Assembly (NCBI RefSeq): GCF_014066305.1
Contig: NW_023501042.1
Coordinates: 496,001-560,000 of the forward strand
Reading direction: 5' to 3'
Length of the DNA stretch: 64,000 bases
Source: Letharia columbiana
Lineage: Eukaryota; Ascomycota; Lecanoromycetes; Lecanorales; Parmeliaceae
Part shown: positions 1 through 12,600 of the stretch, piece after piece
How positions within the stretch are numbered: position 1 is the stretch's first letter
Layout of the letters: every line of letters starts with the position of its first letter
The notes under the pieces: generated by a model
The model's database searches: none
What the model was told of the DNA's origin: nothing
Seen by the model: only the letters and a program-made list of their open reading frames with translations
Program-made: the position numbers and the translations under genes

Positions 1-3000
1 TATTAGAGTATAATTATAATAGATTAATATTTTATATTATACTATATCTTTTCGACTAGTAAATAAGACTTTATAAAGATAAAGATTAGAAGATTATACG
101 CTATAGTTTAAAAAGTATAATTATAAATAAGAAAAATATATAAATATATTAATTATATATATCTAAATTAAGTAATAAATTAATTATACGCGTTAATTAT
201 ATTATTACTAATTAAACTTTAAAACTTATATATTAAAGAAAAATCGTAAATTATAAAGATTATTTAATTTAATTATTTTTTAAATTATATTTATTTAGAT
301 AATAAAGAAGATCTTAATTTATATAGCTTTAAATTTAATTAATTTACTTCGAATTTAAATCTTTATATTAAATATACTTTAAGAAATTATAAAGATAAAA
401 TTAATAAGCGATTTTAATAATATAATTTACTCTCTAATAATTATAAATAAAAAAAATTACTAATTAATATCTAGCGATTTAATTATATATATTTTATATA
501 AAAAGAATTACTTTATAATTAAAAGATATATAATTTTTTAAATAATTATAATAAGATATAAGTTTATAAATAATAATATAATATTATTAAAGTCTAGATA
601 TAATTTTTATAAAAAGAAAATATATAATAAATAAAAGAAAAATTATTCTAAGTTAAGAAATAAGATATTCTAATTATTATTCTATTTATTACGCTTAATT
701 AATAAAATTTAACTATTATACTTAATTTAATAACTTTATATATTTTATATTTATAAAATAAAATTTCTTAAATCGATTTAAATATAAATATATATTTATA
801 AAAATATTATTACTTTAATAAAAGAGGCTTTTTATTCTAAAATCTATATTAAATCGAAGATTATATTCTTATATTTAATAGTTTTAATTCTTATAGTTAT
901 TACTAATATCGCGATTAAATTTATATAATAATAATATGTCTTTTTATTAATAAATATTTCTATATTTAATAGCTTTAGTTTTTATAGTTATTATTAGTAT
1001 TATAATTAAATTTATATAATAATAATATATCTTTTTTATTAGCGAGTATTTCTATATTTAATAACTTTAATTTTTATAATTATTATTAATATCGCGATTA
1101 AATTTATATAGTAATAGTACGTCTTTCTTATTAACGAGTATTTTTATATTTAATAATTTTACTTTCTATAATTATTACTAATATCGCGATTAAATTTATA
1201 TAGTAATAATATATCTTTTTTATTAATAAATATCTTTATATTTAATAGCTTTAGTTTCTATAATTATTATTAATATTACGATTAAATTTATATAATAATA
1301 ATATATCTTTCTTATTAATAGATATTCTTATATTCGATAGCTTTAATTTCTATAATTATTATTAATATTATAACTAAATTTGTATAATAATAATACGCCT
1401 TTCTTATTAATAGATATTTCTATATTTAATAACTTTAGTTTCTATAATTATCTATTAATATCGCGATTAAATTCATATAATAATAATATATCTTTTTTAT
1501 TAACGAATATCTCTATATTCGATAGCTTTAGTTTCTTATAGTTATTATTAATATTATAATTAAATTTATATAATAATATATGCCTTTCTTATTAGCGAGT
1601 ATTTTTATATTCGATAATTTTAGTTTTTATAATTATTATTAATATCGCGATTAAATTTATATAGTAATAGTATATCTTTCTTATTAGTAAGTATATTAAT
1701 AATTATAAATAGTTAAAATATAATAGAAAATAGTAGATAACTCTTAATAATATTCGATCTTAAATCTATAGCTTCTTTATCTTATTTAAGAATAAAGATA
1801 TTTATATCTAAAATTTAAAATAAATATATTTTAATATATAGTTATTAAATATCTAGATATAAATCTTTTAATTAAAAAATTAATTTTTTTAAAGTTAACT
1901 AGTATAATTATAATAATAATTAAAAGTATAATTATTATATTATATAATATAATTTAATAAATTAAATTTAATAGACTTCGCTAGTATAACGCTAGATAGA
2001 TTTTAAAATATTAAAATTATAAGTAGAAATTCTCTCTTTCTTTCTTTCTTAATATTTTAAATATTTTCTCTTATTAATATTTTATATTATAATTATTTTA
2101 TCTTATTTATCTTAATCTAATTTAATAATAATATATTATTAATAATTATTAATCTCGATAGCGATTTTATTATATTATTATTATATAAAGATAGCGATAT
2201 TAATTTATATATTAAGTTAATTTATTTAAAAGATAATATAAATCTTAATAATCTTCTTAATAATATAAATAATTAGTTAAATAATTATTTATTTAATCTT
2301 TATATTAAGATTTTAAATTAAAAGAAAATTTTAAAGTCTTCTAGTTATAAAAAGATAATTACGAAAAAAATCAAATAAAATAAGTCTTTAGTTATTCGCG
2401 CTCTCGATATAAAGATTATAAAAAAGAGTATATTAAGGTCTTTATTTATAAAGACTAAAAATTAATATTAAAAGTAAGAAAGTAAGTATAGTAATATAAT
2501 ATATTAATAAGTAATATATATATATAATTAATAATATTTTAGTTATTACTTTATAAGAGATTAAAAAATATTAGAAATTAACTAATTTACTTTTTTAAAA
2601 AGATCTTTTATTTATATAATATAAGAGATTATTAATATAATATTATTATCTTATTATATTATATGAATTTAAGATTTTTATATTAAATATATTATAAAAA
2701 GCTATTAAAGCGATTTTAATATTAAAATTTTATTATATATTAGCTTTCTATTAAGTTATTATTTTATTAATAAATTATATAATTAATAATCTCTACGCTA
2801 TTTATAATAAAAGAATTATATTAATAATTAAGAATATAAAGTTTATATAAATAATATATTAATATATAATAAGAAGAGAGTATATAAATAATAAGAATAA
2901 GATAGTTAAAAGTACTTTATTTAGATAGAAGAGAGTTAAGATACTTGATATAGAATAGAATTCTAATTATCTTTCTAATTATCGAAAAATATATAAATTT

Positions 3001-6000
3001 ATTCTTCTAATAATAATCTCTTTATATTCTCTTTATTAGCGAGAATTTCTTATTTAAATAGATATATAGTTAATAATTTTAATATAAAATATAAAATCTT
3101 AGATTTTTAAATTTTAAAGTATTATAAGTTAAATAATAATTATAAATAATCTTAATATAAATTAGATTAGAAGTAAGAATTTAAATATAATCTATATTAT
3201 TAATAAGAAGATTACTAAAAAAAGATAATACTTAGTGTTAATTTATATTTTTAAATATATAAATAAGATATAGTTAAATTATAAAACGCGTTTATAAATT
3301 AAATAAGAATTTAAATAATTTATAAATATAGATTTTTTCTATAAAAGCTTATTAAGATAATTTATAAGAGTATAAAATTTTTATTATCTCTATATTCTTA
3401 TATCGTTAATAGCTTTATCTATAAAAATATTTAATAAAATAAAAATATTAAGATTAAAGATTAATTAATAAATATTTTTTTCTAATTTATAAAAATATAT
3501 TTAAAACTTAATTAAATATCGAGAAATTAGAAATTTATATTTAATTATTATAAAGTATTATTTTAGCTCTATATAAAGTCTAAAATTTAAGATCTAAATT
3601 ATAGAATTAATTATATCTATTATAGTATATAAGAGAGAAAAGAAATATTAAATATAAGTAAGTAAAGAGAAACGCTTAAGAGCATAATAATAATTACTTT
3701 AATAAAGAATCTTAAGCGATAATACTAATTATATATATATATCGAGAGTATAAAATAAGATCTTAAATTCTCAAATTTTATAGTATTATAAGTTAAATAA
3801 TAGTTATAAACAAATTTAATATAAATTAAATTAGAAGTAAGAATTTAATATAATAATAGAAATTTAAGATATTATTTATAAGATTAAAGAAGAAAAAGTT
3901 AAAAAGTTAAGAAAGAAAGATAAGAATAAATCTAATAGAAATATTAAAGCTAATAAAAAGAAAGGTTTAAAGAGAATAAAATATATATTTAATAAATATA
4001 AATATTTAAGATATAAATCTTAATTCGAGAAGTATTATCTATTTCTAGATATATTTATAAATAAAAAGTACTTATCGTATAAAAAAGATATTATAATCAA
4101 AAAGAATTATATTTTAAAATTAATTATAACTCTTAATAGAAATATTAAAGAGAACTTATAAGGTAGATAGCGTAAATAAATAAAAACTTAATAATATAAA
4201 ATTATTACTTCGCTATTATTAATATATAAAAAGTAGCTTTTATAAAGAATTAAGATATTAATAATAAAGAGCTATTAAGATAATATATTAATAAATCTAC
4301 TATCTCTTAATTATCTTAAAAAAAATTTATAAACTTTAAGAATTAGCGTTTAATATAAGGGAAAAAGAATTTATATTATAAAATTCTAAATATCTTTTTA
4401 ATTAATAGATAGCGAAATCTATTATAATCTCTTCTTTTAAGCTCTTATATTTAAATATTTATATCTTAATAATAAAAATAAAAAGTGATTTAAAATTTTA
4501 TTATTATAGTTATTAGTTATTATTTAAAAAGACCTCTTTTATTTTATTATTATCTTTATTTAACTTTTATTTATTTAGCGTATAGTTATAATTCTTTAAT
4601 TATTATTTAGCTAAGTCTAATAAATCTAGAAAATTATTATTATTTATATTAAATTATTATATTATTAAATTTCTTTATATTACATACTTAATCTTATTAA
4701 AATAAATATATAAAGATAATAAATCGAATTTTAATTAATTAGTCTAGATAATTTTTAATATACTTTTATTAAAGAGAGAGTAATAAATAAAAAAAGATAT
4801 TTACTATAGAATTTATTTATATATAATTATATATTTTTTTAATCTAAAAATTATAAGTTAATAATTTTATATACGCGAGAAATAATAATAGTATATTTTA
4901 TAATCGATTTTAGAAGAATAATTCTATATTATAAAATCTCTATATTTATATATTTTAATTATATAATAAAATTTATAGTTATAAAAGTTAATATATATTA
5001 TTTTCGCTTATAAAGACTAATAAGCTCTTTATTAAAATTTTTAAATTATTATAAAGATAAAAAGTAATCTTTATTTATAAGATTATTTAATTATATTAAA
5101 TAATCTAATTAATAACTTTAAATTATTATCTAATAATATATTTATCTCTTATTTTTTCTCTTTTTTTATTTATCTTAAAATTACAAAATAGATAAAATTA
5201 TTTAATATTTTCTTCTCTATTAAATCTTTTTATTATAAAATTATACTCTTATTATTATTAATAGCACTTTTTTATTTTTAATTATTTAGACTTAATTATA
5301 TAGCTAATATAGATATATACTTTTTCTTTAAAATATTAAATAAAAAAATTATATATATTAATATCTAATAATACTATAATATAATTAATCTTATTATTTA
5401 TAAAAATATATATCTTTAATCTCTTATAATATCTTTTTCTACTTCTCTAAATTTATACTTTTAAATCTATTTATATTTTTAACTTTATCTCTCACGATTA
5501 ATATTATATTAAGATTAATATTATATATTTTTTATAAGCGAGCTTTAAGTAAGTTATATACTTTCGAGAGTTATTATATATTAATAAAATTTAATAATAT
5601 AAGAATTCTAAGAGAGCTCTTCTATTATTTTATATTTATAATTTTTAATATTAATTAGATAATTATAAGATCTTAATAATAATAAAAATAAGAAGAATTT
5701 AATTAAAAGATTATTATCGCGAAGTATTCGCTAAAGATTATTTATATTATTTACTTTCTATATATATAATTAAAATTATAAATTTAATTTTACTTTATAA
5801 TAATAAAGAATTTTATCTTTTATTTTTAATAATAGATTATTTATAATTCTATTATTATTTATCTTCTCGCTATATAAAATTATTATTATATTAATTTTAT
5901 AATATATATATTTATTAGATCTATAAATAATAGTATTTAAAAGATATTTTATAAGAAGAAAATAAAATATAACTTCTAAATATCTTTCTAATTATCTTTC

Positions 6001-6271
6001 TAATTATTATAATATTATAATAAAAAAAAAAAAAAAAAAAAAAAAAAGAAGTAGTATATAAAAAGTTTATCGTTTTTATTTTAATTTATAGCGCTCGCGT
6101 AAAATTTAGAAGATAATAATTAATATTATAAAATTATAAGATTTTTAAATAAAGAAGAATAAAATAGATATAATAAAAAACTTAAAGAAGAATTTAAGTT
6201 TAAATTTAAAGAAAAGTTTATAAATTTAATTATATATTAATAAGTTAGTTAATAATTAATAATTAATTCTA
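1..6271. other. RIP-degraded AT-rich block (left)
   Basis: This stretch is almost entirely A and T. CA and TG dinucleotides are nearly missing, TA is dominant, and isolated CG dinucleotides and CT runs survive. This is the expected end state of repeat-induced point mutation in an ascomycete. No reading frame of useful length exists on either strand. The first 62 bases recur with few differences at 20632-20692, so the window opens inside a dispersed repeat. A fragment of about 110 bp near 3094-3205 recurs at about 3756-3865. A run of 20 or more A sits near 6026-6046. The 92-bp tandem array is listed separately. What the transposons originally were cannot be read from the sequence. Confidence 0.85.
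870..1694. repeat. 92-bp tandem minisatellite, nine copies
   Basis: Nine successive units begin with TATATT(T/C)(A/G)ATA at about 870, 961, 1053, 1145, 1237, 1329, 1421, 1514 and 1606, giving a spacing of 91-93 bp. Each unit carries a central TATCGCGATTAAATTTATAT-like core (varying between CGCG and TATA) and ends in a CTTATTA(A/G)(C/T)GAGTATT-like stretch. The differences between units are mainly C/T and G/A transitions, as expected if an array of near-identical units had been hit by RIP. 92 is not a multiple of three, so this is not simply a repeat within one reading frame. No function can be assigned. Confidence 0.85.
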
Positions 6272-6737
6272 TTAATATATATAATAGAATAAGATAGAGC
6301 TAAGCTTAAAAATCTTAAATTTATATATATAATTAATTATAAATTTAAAGTTATTACGCTTTTTAATTAGATTAATTAAATTATTATAAATAAATAAATT
6401 AATATTTATAATTATAAAAAAAATATAATTAAATAGCTCTAATTAAAAAATAAATATATATTATTTAATTTTAAAATAACTTTTTTATTTTCTATTAAAA
6501 TTTTAAGATTTCTTTTTAAAATTATAGAATAAAATAAGAACTTTTAGATAAAAAAAGAATTTCTAAATTTAATCTAATAATTATTAAAGCGTAAGAAATT
6601 TAAATATTACTTATTAAAGTTCGCTCGATAGTTAAATAGCCCGCTTATTAAAGTTCGCTTATTAAAGATTATTTATCTATTTACTTAATAGTCTTAATTA
6701 AAAAAATAATTATAAATTTAATTTATAGATCTTTATT
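6272..6737 (+). mobile_element. Family C short element, copy C1 (RIP-degraded)
   Basis: This is a degraded copy of the short element best preserved at 30777-31240, lying in the opposite orientation. It begins with TTAATATATATAATAGAATAAG, matching the family start after G-to-A changes, continues with the conserved stretch that includes AAGATAGAGCTAAGCT, and ends in GATCTTTATTTA, a RIP version of GGCCTTTACTTA. Inside, the GCTCGATAGTTAAATAGCCCGC segment and the repeated TTATTAAAGTTCGCT motif correspond to the TTTGGTGAGCGAAC repeats of copy C3. It has no coding capacity. Confidence 0.7.
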
Positions 6738-6760
6738 TATAAAAAATATAATATCTTATA

Positions 6761-7390
6761 GATTTTAATAGAATCTTTTATTTTTTAAGATAATAATAGA
6801 AATCTATTATTAAATATAATACTTATTAATTAAATAAGAAAATAAGATATTTAAATTATACTTATAATACTTATAATTTTATAATAATAGATTTTTTTAT
6901 AATTTAATAGAATATAATTTTTAATATAATATAATTTTTTAAAAATATAAATTAAATATTTTATATAGTATTAATTATAAAGATAATTAGAATTCTAAAT
7001 CGAATACGAATCTAAGATTAATATAATAAATAAATATCTAATAGATTTTAATTAAAATCTTTTATTTTCTAAGATAATAATAAGAATTTATTATATAAAT
7101 ATAGTATTTATTAATTAAATAAGTAAGTATAATAAATATACTTTTATATTAAAACTATTATTATAATATAGATAATTTTATAATAATAATTTATTTTAAT
7201 TTTTTAATATAATATAATTTTTTAGAATTATAAATTAATAATTTTATATAATATTAATTATAAAGATAATTAGAATTCTAAGTCGAGAATTAATATAATA
7301 ATTAAATATATATAGACTTTAATAAAATCTTTTTTTTTTTTTAAGATAATAATAAGAATTTATAAAAATATATAAATAATTAGATATTTA
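6761..7390. repeat. Tandem array, about 283-bp period, left part
   Basis: Units begin with GA(T/C)TTTAAT(A/T)(A/G)AATCTTTT followed by a TTTTTAAGATAATAATA stretch at about 6761, 7044 and 7315, which gives periods of about 283 and 271 bp. The third unit is cut at 7390 by the B1 insertion. Its remainder, with the same TTTTATAATAATA and GATAATTAGAATT landmarks, resumes after 9602. All units are RIP-degraded and non-coding. Confidence 0.7.
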
Positions 7391-9602
7391 TTAGTATATA
7401 TAAAAGAATAAGGTAGGGCTGAACTAGAAAACCTTGAATTTGTATGTGCAGCCAATCATCAATTCAGGGTCACTACGCTCTTTGGTTAGACCGGCTGAGT
7501 CAGCCCGATAGCCCTTCCGCGCCTCCTCATCAAAAATTTGTATGTAGAAGTCTTACACTTTGAGGTACTCAGCTTGCGATGGATACAGTTACTTCATAAT
7601 TCCTCAAATTGTAGAGCTCGCTTTGCGCTTTCTAACGCTGTAAAAATAATGAAGTTTGGCCTACTATTGGTGGATTAAACTGATATTCAAATATTGTAGT
7701 CACACCAAACGCGTCCGGGATCGGATAATAATAATCCTTCCACCTGTTTGTGTAACCATATTTCTTCTACAATTCTACCAATCCATCAATTATGAATACA
7801 TCCTCGATACCCCTCGCCCGAATATTGCTAAGTATCTAAGGCACGTATCCCTTCCGCCCGTCTTTTGAACCCCTTACTGACGCCCCCAGGCCACCCCTCA
7901 GCGAATCCGCTACTGCTGGGCCGCTGGCAATCGAGGCCGCAAGCGAGCCCAACAGCTACCTACTACTGCTCATAAACGCGTTAGAAGGCCCTAAAAAGAG
8001 CCCGAACGGATTCACAGCCATCGTTCTCCCCTACATATCCTCCTCTCAAGCCAGCGGTGGTGCCTTTTAAACCCAGCTATGCTACCTCCCAAGACGCGTC
8101 TTCCTCCTTAATCCGTTCTTCATCACCCTATTTTAACCATATTTCTCAGCCGCTCAGTCAACACTACCTACCCTATCAGCTCAGCAATCCACTCAGTCAG
8201 ATCGTCAGCCAGTCACTCAGTCATCCACTCAGTCAGCCACTCAGCTAGCCACTCAGTCTGATACTCTACAAGAGGAGGAGCAAGAGGAGGAACTGCAACA
8301 GGCAAATGCGGAGAACACTGCGGAGAAACCAAGCGGCAACAAGACCACCATCGTCAAGAACACGGCTCAGCTCTCCAAGATCCCACGTCATATCAGTCAT
8401 CCACTCAGTCAGCCACTCAGCTAGCCACTCAGTCTGATACTCCTACAAGAGGAGGAACTACAACAGGCAAATGCGGAGAACACTGCGGAGAAACCAAGCG
8501 GCAACAAGGCCACCATCGTCAAGAACACGGCTCAGCTCTCCAAGATCCCACGTCATATCAATCATCCACTCAATCAGCCACTCAGCTAGCCACTCAGTCT
8601 GATACTCTACAAGAGGAGGAGCAAGAGAAGGAACTACAACAGGCAAATGCGGAGAACACTGCGGAGAAACCAAGCGGCAACAAGGCCACCATCGTCAAAA
8701 ACACGGCTCAGCTCTCCAAAATCCCACACCAATCCACTCAGCCAAGGTTCAAGAGAAGTCACGACAGCAGCCAAAAGCGGAGAACACTGCGGAGAACACT
8801 ACGGAGATAGTCATCAGCAGCATGTCACAATAGGCCTACTCTCCACGGTCTCACACCAATCCACTTAGCCAGGGTAAGAGAAGTCACGATAGCAGGCGAA
8901 TACGGAGAACACTGCGGAGAAACCAAGCGGCAATAAGGCCCCCAGCACCAAGAACACGGCTCAGCTCTCCAAGATCCCACGTTATATACTCTCCACGGTT
9001 CCATATCAAATCATCACTCAGCAAGCGGAGAACACCACTGCAACTTAGCCTGTCATCCCCACTGCAACTTAAGAGAGGGCCTATCATCCCCACTGCATTC
9101 ATATGGTACATCAATAACGTCACGAGAGAAGGATCTACTGCGAGCGATCACAGCCAATTAGGCCTCTACAGAAGGAACACTCGAACGATACATATTTAGA
9201 CGAATTGAAACCGTCCGATGTCTACAGCTATTTCATTATTCGAAAGATTTCACTGCGGCAGAAGATATTATGGGATTCACACCACTAATTAACACGTTGT
9301 CTCCATTTCTTTCCGGTATTTCGATACTTCTTACCATAAGGACATGGCCTTTCTCTGTTTTTTATAGGCAATTATTACGGATCAATCCTTCACACTTAAT
9401 ACACCTTCTTATTAGTTATACCTAATTTCTCTCCTAATAATGTTATTTTATATATACTACATAGATTAAATCAATTTTATAGTAGTAAAGTAGGTTAAAA
9501 ACGCAAGCAAGGATTAGAGTTCTGAATTAGAATTAGATATAAAATTAAATTATTTAACTTTAAAAAAATCACTCCATAATTTAATTCATGGGCCTTTACT
9601 TG
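7391..9602 (+). mobile_element. Family B composite repeat, copy B1
   Basis: This copy is much less RIP-mutated than the DNA around it. It starts with TTAGTATATATAAAAG and a conserved left region of about 600 bp. The middle is built of minisatellites: GCGGAGAACACT (12 bp) and CACTCAGTCAGC-like units at about 8150-8260, 8390-8440 and 8560-8610. The right region ends with a palindrome-like stretch and GGGCCTTTACTTG. The ORFs inside (for example 8458-8673 minus and 8647-8868 plus) are by-products of the 12-bp repeat, which is open in several frames, and they are not conserved between copies. The insertion splits one unit of the 283-bp array, so it is a real insertion and younger than that array. 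Confidence 0.75.
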
Positions 9603-12600
9603 TTATTAATAATTAGATAAGAAAATATAATATATATTTATATTAAAACTATAATTATAATATAAATAATTTTATAATAATAAAAATTATTAATTCTTTA
9701 GTATAATATAAATCTTTTAAATTATAAATTAAATATATTATATAATATTAATTTTAAAGATAATTAGAATTTAAAGTAGAATATAATCTTATAAGTAATA
9801 TTATAATTAAGAGTTATATTATAAATTAAAAAGTTAATAATTTAATTATAAAGTTTTTTATTTTATTATTTATAGTAATTTAATAATCTATTTAAATTAA
9901 ACTATAAGCTTTTAATCTATCTTTATATTTATATATAACTTAATATTATATAATTTTAAAAGTTTATATAAAAGTAATATATTCTTAATTTATAATATTA
10001 TATATTTATTATAAATTACTAGTAGTTAAGTATCTATATTCTATTATTAGCAAATTTTATATAAAAATAATAAAAAGTCTTACTTAAAAAATTATTAGAT
10101 AGAAAAGATTTTATTATCTTCTATATTATCTTAATAATAGAACTTTATTAATAATATTTAATATTATTCTCGATTTTATTTATTATATCTAACGAAATTT
10201 TTTAAATAAATTTTTAAAATAAAGCTTTTAAAATTAATAGTATAGTTAATTTTTAAAAATATTTAATTTCGTAAAGAATAATAGCTAGTAGACTATAATT
10301 AGAAAGATAATTAAAAATATATATAAGATTAAATTTACTATCTAGATAGAATCTATATAATTTTCTTACTTTAAATATATAATTAATAACGCTTTTCTTT
10401 TTATTTATATTCTTTTTACTTATAATAGATTTTCTAGAAAGTCTTATTACTTAATTTTCTAGCTACTTTTATTATTAATAATATTTAAAATATTATTTTA
10501 TCTATTATATGTCGTTATAAAAAATATATTAAATCTTCTCTTTCTAAGTTTTTTATTATTTATTTTTTTTTAATAATTTACGCGTAGATAGATATTCTTT
10601 AATTATTATAATTTTAATATTTTTATTATATATATTATTAAAATTTCTATTTTTATAAATAATATCTCGAGATTAAGAGATAGTTTAATCTTAAAATAAA
10701 GTATTATTATTATCGCTAAATATATTATTATCAAATATATATATTAACTCTTTATTCTTATTAATATATTTTTAAATTTATTTAATTTAGAAAGTTAAAT
10801 AATTAGAATAATAATTAGAAAAAGAGAAGATTATATCTAAACTCTTTTTTATTATAATAATTAAAATTATAAGAGTTATTTCTTCTTCTTCTAATTATAT
10901 TAATTATTTATATATTAAAATTAATAAATTTATATAGATTTATTATAAAACTTATCGCTAGATTATAATATTATTATTTTTATTATATATTAGAAGTTTT
11001 TAATCTTAAGCTTCTTTTATAATAAAGTCTATCTTTTTTTTCTAATATAATTAAATTTATTAATAAATTACTATCTAAATCTATTAATTAATTACTTTTA
11101 GAACTTTATAATTAATTACTTCTAAACTTTTTAATTAATTATCTTTACTTTCTAATTAATTACTTCTAGAACTTTCTAATTAATTATCTTTAAAACTTTC
11201 TAATTAATTACTTTAAGAACTTTCTAATTAAATATCTCTAGAACTTTCTAATTAATTACTTTAAGAACTTTCTAATTTATTACTTTTAGAATCTTCTAAT
11301 TAATTTAATATTTTTTTAAAATTAAAAAATTAAATAGCTAGTTAAAAGTTTATTAATAAAGATTCTTAATTAAAAGTATTTATATTTATTATTATATCTT
11401 TTTAAATATAAATATAAAATAAATAATATTCTAAAAGTAAGCGATTTAATTAATATTCTAATTATCTTTTTAATAATTCTTTAAAAAAGAAAATATATAT
11501 AATAAATCGAAAGTGTAAAATAAAATCTTAAAAAAGATAAATTTATTTTATAAGATTCTTAGATCTAGATTTTTAGAAGCTTAAAATAAATATTTATTAT
11601 TATATAAAAGTTAGAAAAAGTTTATTATTAATAATAATTCTTAACTATTCTAATTAGATTATTAAATTTAAAAAAATTTAATTAAAATTCGACTTTATAA
11701 TATTAAAAATTAATATTAAATATTTTTATAAATAAGATTTTAAAAAAACGCGAAAACGCGTTAGTAAATTAGCCTATTTTTTTATTAGCGTATTCTTAAA
11801 TTTTCTTATATTTTAATCTTTTCTAATATTTTTTTTAATTATATTATCTTTTATAGTAATATAATTCTACTTAAATTTTTTTATTATTTCTATTATAATA
11901 TTAATATACTCTTTATAATATATTCTTTAATATCTTATAATAAGCTTTTTATATAAAAATTATTATTATAACTATTTTAAATAAGAGTTTAATTAAATAA
12001 ATAAATTTATATACTTTTTATTATTTCTTAATATTATAAAAATTAATATTATTAATAAAGATAATAGCTTTAATTTATTTTATTATATTATCTTTAAAAA
12101 AATAAAAATATTTTAAAAACTTAAATAATAATAAGATATAAAAAATAATAGATAAATATTTTAAAAATAAGAATATAGTAAAATCGCGCTAATATTTAAT
12201 AAGTTTAAATATATATAAATTATTAAAAGTAATTTTAAAAAAATAAAATAATATAAATATAATAGCGAAATCTATAGCTAAAGAAAAAACTTCTAACTTT
12301 TTTTTAAATATTAAATAATTACTTCTAAGAAAAAGAAGAAAAAAAAAAAAGAATTATTAAATATATTATATATAATCGATATACTTATTATAAATTCTAA
12401 TTATTATTATAATTATTCTAATATCTTTTTAATATTATAGCTAATATTTATATATAATATTTTATATATTATATCGAAGATAATAAATTTTATAAATAAT
12501 TAAATTTATTAGATATAGTTTTAATTTTAGATTTTATTAAGAATATTAATATAAAGCGTAATAAGTAGCTCGATATAAAGAAAGAAGATAAAGATATAAT

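Noticed and set aside
870..1694. CRISPR-like array.
   Set aside because: The 92-bp units are contiguous with no unique spacers, and the genome is eukaryotic.
1..6271. Mitochondrial DNA insertion as the source of the AT-rich sequence.
   Set aside because: The dinucleotide pattern (CA/TG loss with CG retained) and multiple mutated copies of nuclear repeats point to RIP instead.
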